Origin: Plasmopara viticola
Taxonomy: Eukaryota; Oomycota; Peronosporomycetes; Peronosporales; Peronosporaceae
Assembly: GCA_001695595.3 (NCBI GenBank)
Contig: MBPM02000102.1
Coordinates: forward strand, 1-64,000
DNA: 64,000 bases
Direction: 5' to 3'
Shown here piece by piece: positions 60,271 to 64,000 of this stretch. Below the pieces are notes generated by a model. The model was not told where the DNA came from. It saw only the letters and a program-made list of their open reading frames with translations, and did no database searches. The stretch's first letter is position 1. Each line of letters opens with the position of its first letter. A program made the position numbers and the translations under genes.

Positions 60271-61448
60271 TTACTCTCTCAAGTCAATCACCATAGCACA
60301 AATATTGTCCATACTACCGCGGGTGTAGGCCTCCTCCATGATACGTTGCGCAGCAGTCTGTGGATCTTCGTATTTAAGCACCATCTGGGCGACATCATCA
60401 TTCGAGATTGTGTCCCACACTCCGTCACTAGCAAGGACGACGTAGCTGTCTGACTCTGTCCTTGTAAACTTTTTCACTTCAGGTTCGGCTACGACGAACG
60501 GTTTAAGCATGCGGTCGCCGATAGCGCGGGACACAGCAAGGACGCCTTCAACACGCCAGACACCCCAGAAAACGACTGATCCACCCAAGTCTTGGATCCG
60601 ACGGCGTTCATCTGGTCGATTGGGCTTGTGGTCAGATGTCAAAACGGATACGTCACCACTGCGATGCACCAGCACTGCTCGGGAGTCCCCCGTATGTGCC
60701 ACGAAAAGTTCATCGCCTTGCGTCAGGACTACAACTGCTGTTGTTCCATCCTCAGTGTTCTTGCGATTAGCAATTTGCAAATACTTGAGTATACACGTCA
60801 TGTATACAACAGATCGGTATCAGTAAGATTAAAGGCACCGACTCGAATCCTACCAACCTCTTGATCCGTGCGCAAGAACCCGTTCTTTAACGCTTCGACC
60901 GGTTCTTTTTGAATAGACGGCTCTCGAATCACATTCTGACACATGGCCTGCACACAATAACTACAGCAAAAACAAGAGATAAATTTGGTCAATGTGTAGC
61001 TCTTTGGTGCGCGTAAAGTGACTTACTCTGCGGCGCCATCGCCTCCGTGGCCGTCAAAGATACCATAGAAACTCTGCTTCGAATCACCGTTGAGATCTGC
61101 CAGAGCTGTAAATCGATCTTCCATGTACGTCCGTCTTCCTTGCATCTGTGACACACCATAGCGATAGTGCATGTGCGGGTTGATAGGTGGGCACGTCTGC
61201 ACTTCGTACGGCGTCAAGCCAGTACGCCAGGATGCGGCCACGTAGCGCAATACAATCAAGAGCAGCAGCAGCACTAAAACCTGGCTAAGAACGCTACTAC
61301 GAAGGGCTTGTGCAAAAGATTGCAAGCTTCCAAGGTCTAGCGAAGCAATCATGGAAAAGCGGAAGTTGAAGACTCGCGAGCGGACTCGAGGATCGAGGCC
61401 GACTCTGAGCTGTTGGTCTATTGACTCATGGCAAACCTGGTGGGCCAA
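60271..61448 (-). CDS. Membrane-anchored PP2C/PPM-family Ser/Thr phosphatase
   Basis: Three exons on the minus strand: 61027-61448, 60858-60960 and 60271-60783, with introns of 66 bp (GTAAGT..TAG) and 74 bp (GTTGGT..AAG), giving 345 aa. PPM motifs occur in order: MQGRRTYMED (residues 102-111), FYGIFDGHGG (127-136), DGTTAVVVL (187-195), FVAHTGDSRAVL (202-213), LTSDHKP (223-229), LAVSRAIGD (257-265), VVLASDGVWD (290-299) and SMDN (332-335). All the metal-binding acidic residues expected for a Mn/Mg-dependent phosphatase are present. A hydrophobic run at residues 53-72 predicts a single N-terminal membrane anchor with the catalytic domain following it. An alternative start at Met33 (61352) would keep the anchor. 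Substrate unknown. The second donor, GTTGGT, is atypical. Confidence 0.9.
60784..60857 (-). other. Intron 2 of the PP2C gene
   Basis: 74 bp, phase 0, with donor GTTGGT and acceptor CTCAAG. The choice is set by restoring TDQE followed by YLQIANRKNT, the expected spacing in PP2C proteins. Read through, the sequence hits a stop. Confidence 0.65.
60961..61026 (-). other. Intron 1 of the PP2C gene
   Basis: 66 bp, with donor GTAAGT, a pyrimidine-rich 3' end and acceptor TGTAG. Splicing joins GDGAA to DYCVQAMCQNV within the helix after the DGHGG motif. Confidence 0.85.
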
Positions 61449-62021
61449 TCACTAGATTTAAAGGATGGTGTTATAGCCAATGAAAAGGAGCAACATTATT
61501 TCAAACAACATTATTTCAAACATGACAGAGAATTAAGTGATCGTGATCTGATCGTTTAATAGTTTTCGTCAACTAGAGAAATCTTAGCATCGAATCTTCC
61601 GAGGAAGCTATTGACATTTTGGCAAAAAATACCAAGGACGATGCTCACATGCATAATTACTACGCCACTTGCAATTTGTAGCCAAAGGTCTTCATGAGCA
61701 ACAAAATATGCGTTGACAATACCTGCCTGATAGAGCTAAAGGCAACTGCACGGAATTAATCCTCACCGCTTATGACAGCAGACCACGATCAAATCGCATT
61801 GTTTATACTTGTCCGTCTTTTCTAGCTTCTTTCCGATTGCTAGTATCAATGTCTCGGCCCAAACGGGATAGAGTGATGGTCATTCCTGCATTTAAGCACT
61901 TCCTTCGGAAAGTGCATTGACTCAAGCACGTCGACGTGTTCATAGTGAAGCACAAGCCAAACATTAGCTACCTTTCCATAACTGTGTCGTTGAAAAAGAC
62001 GCAACAAAGCTGAAGATTTAG
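61449..62021. other. Intergenic region between divergent genes, with possible upstream exon remains
   Basis: Serves as the shared 5' region of the phosphatase gene and the coiled-coil gene. A short ATG frame of 23 codons starts at 61849 (MSRPKRDRVMVIPAFKHFLR). In the frame of the downstream gene, ALTQARRRVHSEAQAKH leads to TAG at 61965-61967, and VVEKDATKLKI to TAG at 62019-62021. The second TAG could be an intron acceptor (GATTTAG) rather than a true stop. Confidence 0.4.
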
Positions 62022-62048
62022 CTGGTAGAGCAAGAAGAATTCAAGCAA

Positions 62049-63571
62049 ATGCAACTGTTACGCGAGCAGGAAGACGTGGCGAACCAACAGAGTAGCGATC
62101 AAGACGCGGTTATCATCAAGCTACGCATAGAACTCGCTAATTGTGAGCGCGAGAAATTGATAGCTGCAACCACTATCGATGAGTTGACGAGACGAGTGGA
62201 AGCGTTGCAAGTGATTACGGCTCGAGCGGAAGAGGCTCAGCGTAATGCGGAAGCGGACTACATTCTTCGGCATTTCGTTGAAAATGAGGAAGAAAAAGGG
62301 ACGACCTCGAAGAATTTGCAGTCTGAGCTGGCGCGTATGACATGTGCAAAGCAGCAAGCCCTAAATCGAGTGAGCGAGCTCGAAGAAGAACTCGCGTGGA
62401 TCCGGGACGTGGCAGATACGATGAGTCGAGAGTTGCAAGATGCGACGGATGCTAAGCACGATATCGAGCACAAGCTCCAAGTAGTTGAGAGCTCAAAAAG
62501 CGCTGTGGACCACGAGCTGCAACAGCTAAAGAATGCTACAAAAAACTTCCACGTGCTGGAGGCGAATGTGACGAGTGTCCAAAGTGTTTTCAAAGATGAT
62601 GAGCAATGGAACTCAATGTCAAGTGTGTGCCAAAAACTCGTGACAACGCTAAGATCTCAGGTGAAGACCTTGACTGAAGATAAACAGAAACTGGACCAAG
62701 CGATTGTTTGCTGTCAGCGATCAGCAGACAACCGCTTCCGAGCTCTGGAACTAGATCGACAGAAGATTCAGGTGGAAAATAACAAGCTTCGTGCAGAAAC
62801 GGCTCGATTGCGACAGGATATCAAAACTATGGGTCTACAGCTCCGGACGTTCGAAGAAGACGGCTCTCACGAGACGTTAGCAGTAGAAGAGCTGACGCAT
62901 CTTCTTCATACGCAAGCCCTGCAAAAGGAACTTACCTCCCGTATTCAAGAAGTTGAACAAAAGGTTGTGATATCAGCGGATAGTGAAGCTCGCAACAAGA
63001 AGCTCATAGAGGAGCGGAGCGAACTTCTGAAGCAACTGGAAGAAGAGCGTTGTCACATTAACGAGCTGGCCCATTCAAATGCCATTTTTAAAGAGGCAAC
63101 AGAGACGGCATTAAATCAGCTAAAAGAAGTGGAATTCGAGCTTCGCGCTATTAACAGCAGTCGTGATCCGAATGATACGCAGCACGAGACTGTCGCAGAG
63201 TTGACAAGGTTGGTTCTCACCGGTCTTAAGAGGTACGACAGCCAATATATGTCGTTCTAGCTTTAATACTTCTCAACTTTTGTGATGTTCTAGGCATCAA
63301 GATGAGGTTGTGGATGCTGCTGTGGCATCCATGCAAGTTTACCATCTGGCGTCCTCACTCCAGGCCCATCTTGAGCATCTCCGCGCGCTTCGTAAGACAT
63401 ATGACACTTACTTATGTAGCAGGAAAGTAACTTTGTTTCTGATGTGCACATAGTATCTAACGATCTGATTACAATTTATTGCTGCCAGTGAGCCCAAATT
63501 TGAACCACGTAATGAAGAAACCCTTGCAAGCACAACACCGTCATTTGATGGCAATTGCCTTGGCCAATTAA
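62049..63571 (+). CDS. Coiled-coil protein, diverged paralogue of the array gene
   Basis: Three exons: 62049-63232, 63294-63391 and 63489-63571, with introns of 61 and 97 bp, giving 454 aa. Nearly all of it is charged coiled coil. Residues near the start align with the array protein: ARAEEAQRNAEADY against RAREEAQRDAEAQF, and a following ELARMTCAKQQALNRVSELE segment against ELDAALQTEHQSRLKAQKLE. The CM1 block, which should lie just upstream, is not present in the assigned exons. The start at 62049 is the first ATG, but an exon beginning at 62022 after an AG acceptor is equally possible. Exon 3 is less certain, since another frame there is also open. It probably has a structural or cytoskeletal role, by analogy only. 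Confidence 0.65.
63233..63293 (+). other. Intron 1 of the diverged coiled-coil gene
   Basis: 61 bp, with donor GTACGA, a CTCAAC branch-like element and acceptor GTTCTAG. It removes a premature TAG and joins LTGLKR to HQDEVVDAAVAS, continuing the coil. Confidence 0.7.
63392..63488 (+). other. Intron 2 of the diverged coiled-coil gene (tentative)
   Basis: 97 bp, with donor GTAAGA and acceptor TTGCTGCCAG. Phase is consistent with an exon encoding SPNLNHVMKKPLQAQHR and a stop at 63569-63571. Confidence 0.5.
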
Positions 63572-63897
63572 GCAAGCATTGTTGTGTGTCAAAAGGCATA
63601 CTGTAGGCTACTAATTACCTGACTGTCAAGAAGTGGACCTCGTGTATCATTGTTGAATAGCATTAAATTAGTGAGTATAAGTGCGATATTAATTTCTAAT
63701 CTCGTTTTGATACCAATTTAAGAGAAATGCACCACGTTTGACGGTAATTTTAGCGCTAAGAGGCAAAGCATAACAGAGATCAAATTACATTTAGGCCTTA
63801 TATGGGTAATTGCCAATGGTCTTCACGTCTCAGAAATTGACTGTGTTTTGGTTAAAGATTTGATACTCTAATTGTGGTTTTTATAATATTAAAACAG
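63572..63897. other. Intergenic or intronic sequence
   Basis: AT-rich, with no open frame or signal of note. It ends in a TAATATTAAAACAG stretch that would serve as an acceptor for the candidate exon that follows. Confidence 0.4.
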
Positions 63898-64000
63898 GAA
63901 GTCCTACGACGTGATATGGTGGGTCCTTGTGCACCTTTTGACGCACAAAAAGTACGTGCTCTGACTTCTATTGATTATAAAACTGCGTCGAGCACGTACA
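63898..64000 (+). CDS. Candidate exon running off the window edge
   Basis: Directly after an AAAACAG acceptor-like site, one frame is open to the last base: EVLRRDMVGPCAPFDAQK, then VRALTSIDYK. The composition looks coding and differs from the AT-rich sequence before it. It may be a further exon of the coiled-coil gene, which would mean exon 3 above is wrong, or the start of another gene. Confidence 0.3.

Noticed and set aside
1..64000. CRISPR arrays, bacterial operons, riboswitches, rRNA genes
   Set aside because: Nothing of the kind was seen. The only repeats are the segmental units, LTRs and one degenerate 100-bp repeat, and the window is eukaryotic in character.

Overview
The window looks like nuclear DNA of an oomycete, most likely a Peronosporales species (Phytophthora or downy mildew type). 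The evidence is short introns (61-97 bp) with GT..AG ends, start sites next to oomycete-style initiator sequences (TCATTY..CA), intron-poor genes in AT-rich spacers, and heavy loads of decayed Ty3/gypsy, Ty1/copia and Helitron sequence. No species can be named from the sequence alone.

Positions 1 to about 53965 form a head-to-tail tandem array of a large unit of about 14.1-15.5 kb. Each unit carries one long coiled-coil gene whose N-terminus contains a recognisable CM1 (centrosomin N-terminal, Cnn_1N-like) motif, the part of centrosomin/Mto1/Spc110-type proteins that binds and activates gamma-tubulin complexes. Four copies are visible. Copy 0 (1-1172) is cut by the window edge. Copy 1 (13812-15299) and copy 2 (28018-29505) are intact, 495 aa each. 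Copy 3 (43470-44963) carries two in-frame nonsense codons. The gene stops lie 14127, 14206 and 15458 bp apart.

The roughly 12.5-14 kb spacers are repeated with the genes and are graveyards. In order, each holds an unassigned 2.5 kb stretch, a collapsed minus-strand Ty3/gypsy element with two diverged LTRs (Gypsy-1), a minus-strand Helitron Rep/helicase scrap, a second minus-strand gypsy fossil (Gypsy-2), and a decayed unassigned minus-strand reading frame just upstream of the next gene. Copies 0 and 1 share a deletion of about 1.3 kb in Gypsy-2 that copies 2 and 3 lack, while genes 1 and 2 are the closest pair of genes. This fits recent duplication of a spacer+gene block plus exchange between copies. 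Copy 3 is the most damaged: a copia element truncated inside its reverse transcriptase (47263-50387) sits at the edge of its Gypsy-1 LTR, and a large internal deletion joins Gypsy-1 to Gypsy-2.

From 53966 to about 59500 I see no convincing gene. There is a degenerate repeat of about 100 bp, a weak effector-like minus ORF, a tRNA-like fragment and unassigned sequence. The right end is ordinary gene space: a 176-aa gene of unknown function (59529-60059, +), a convergent three-exon membrane-anchored PP2C/PPM phosphatase gene (60271-61448, -), and a three-exon coiled-coil gene (62049-63571, +). The last is a diverged relative of the array gene that lacks the CM1 block, and so links the array to the flanking locus. 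A further candidate exon runs off the right edge.
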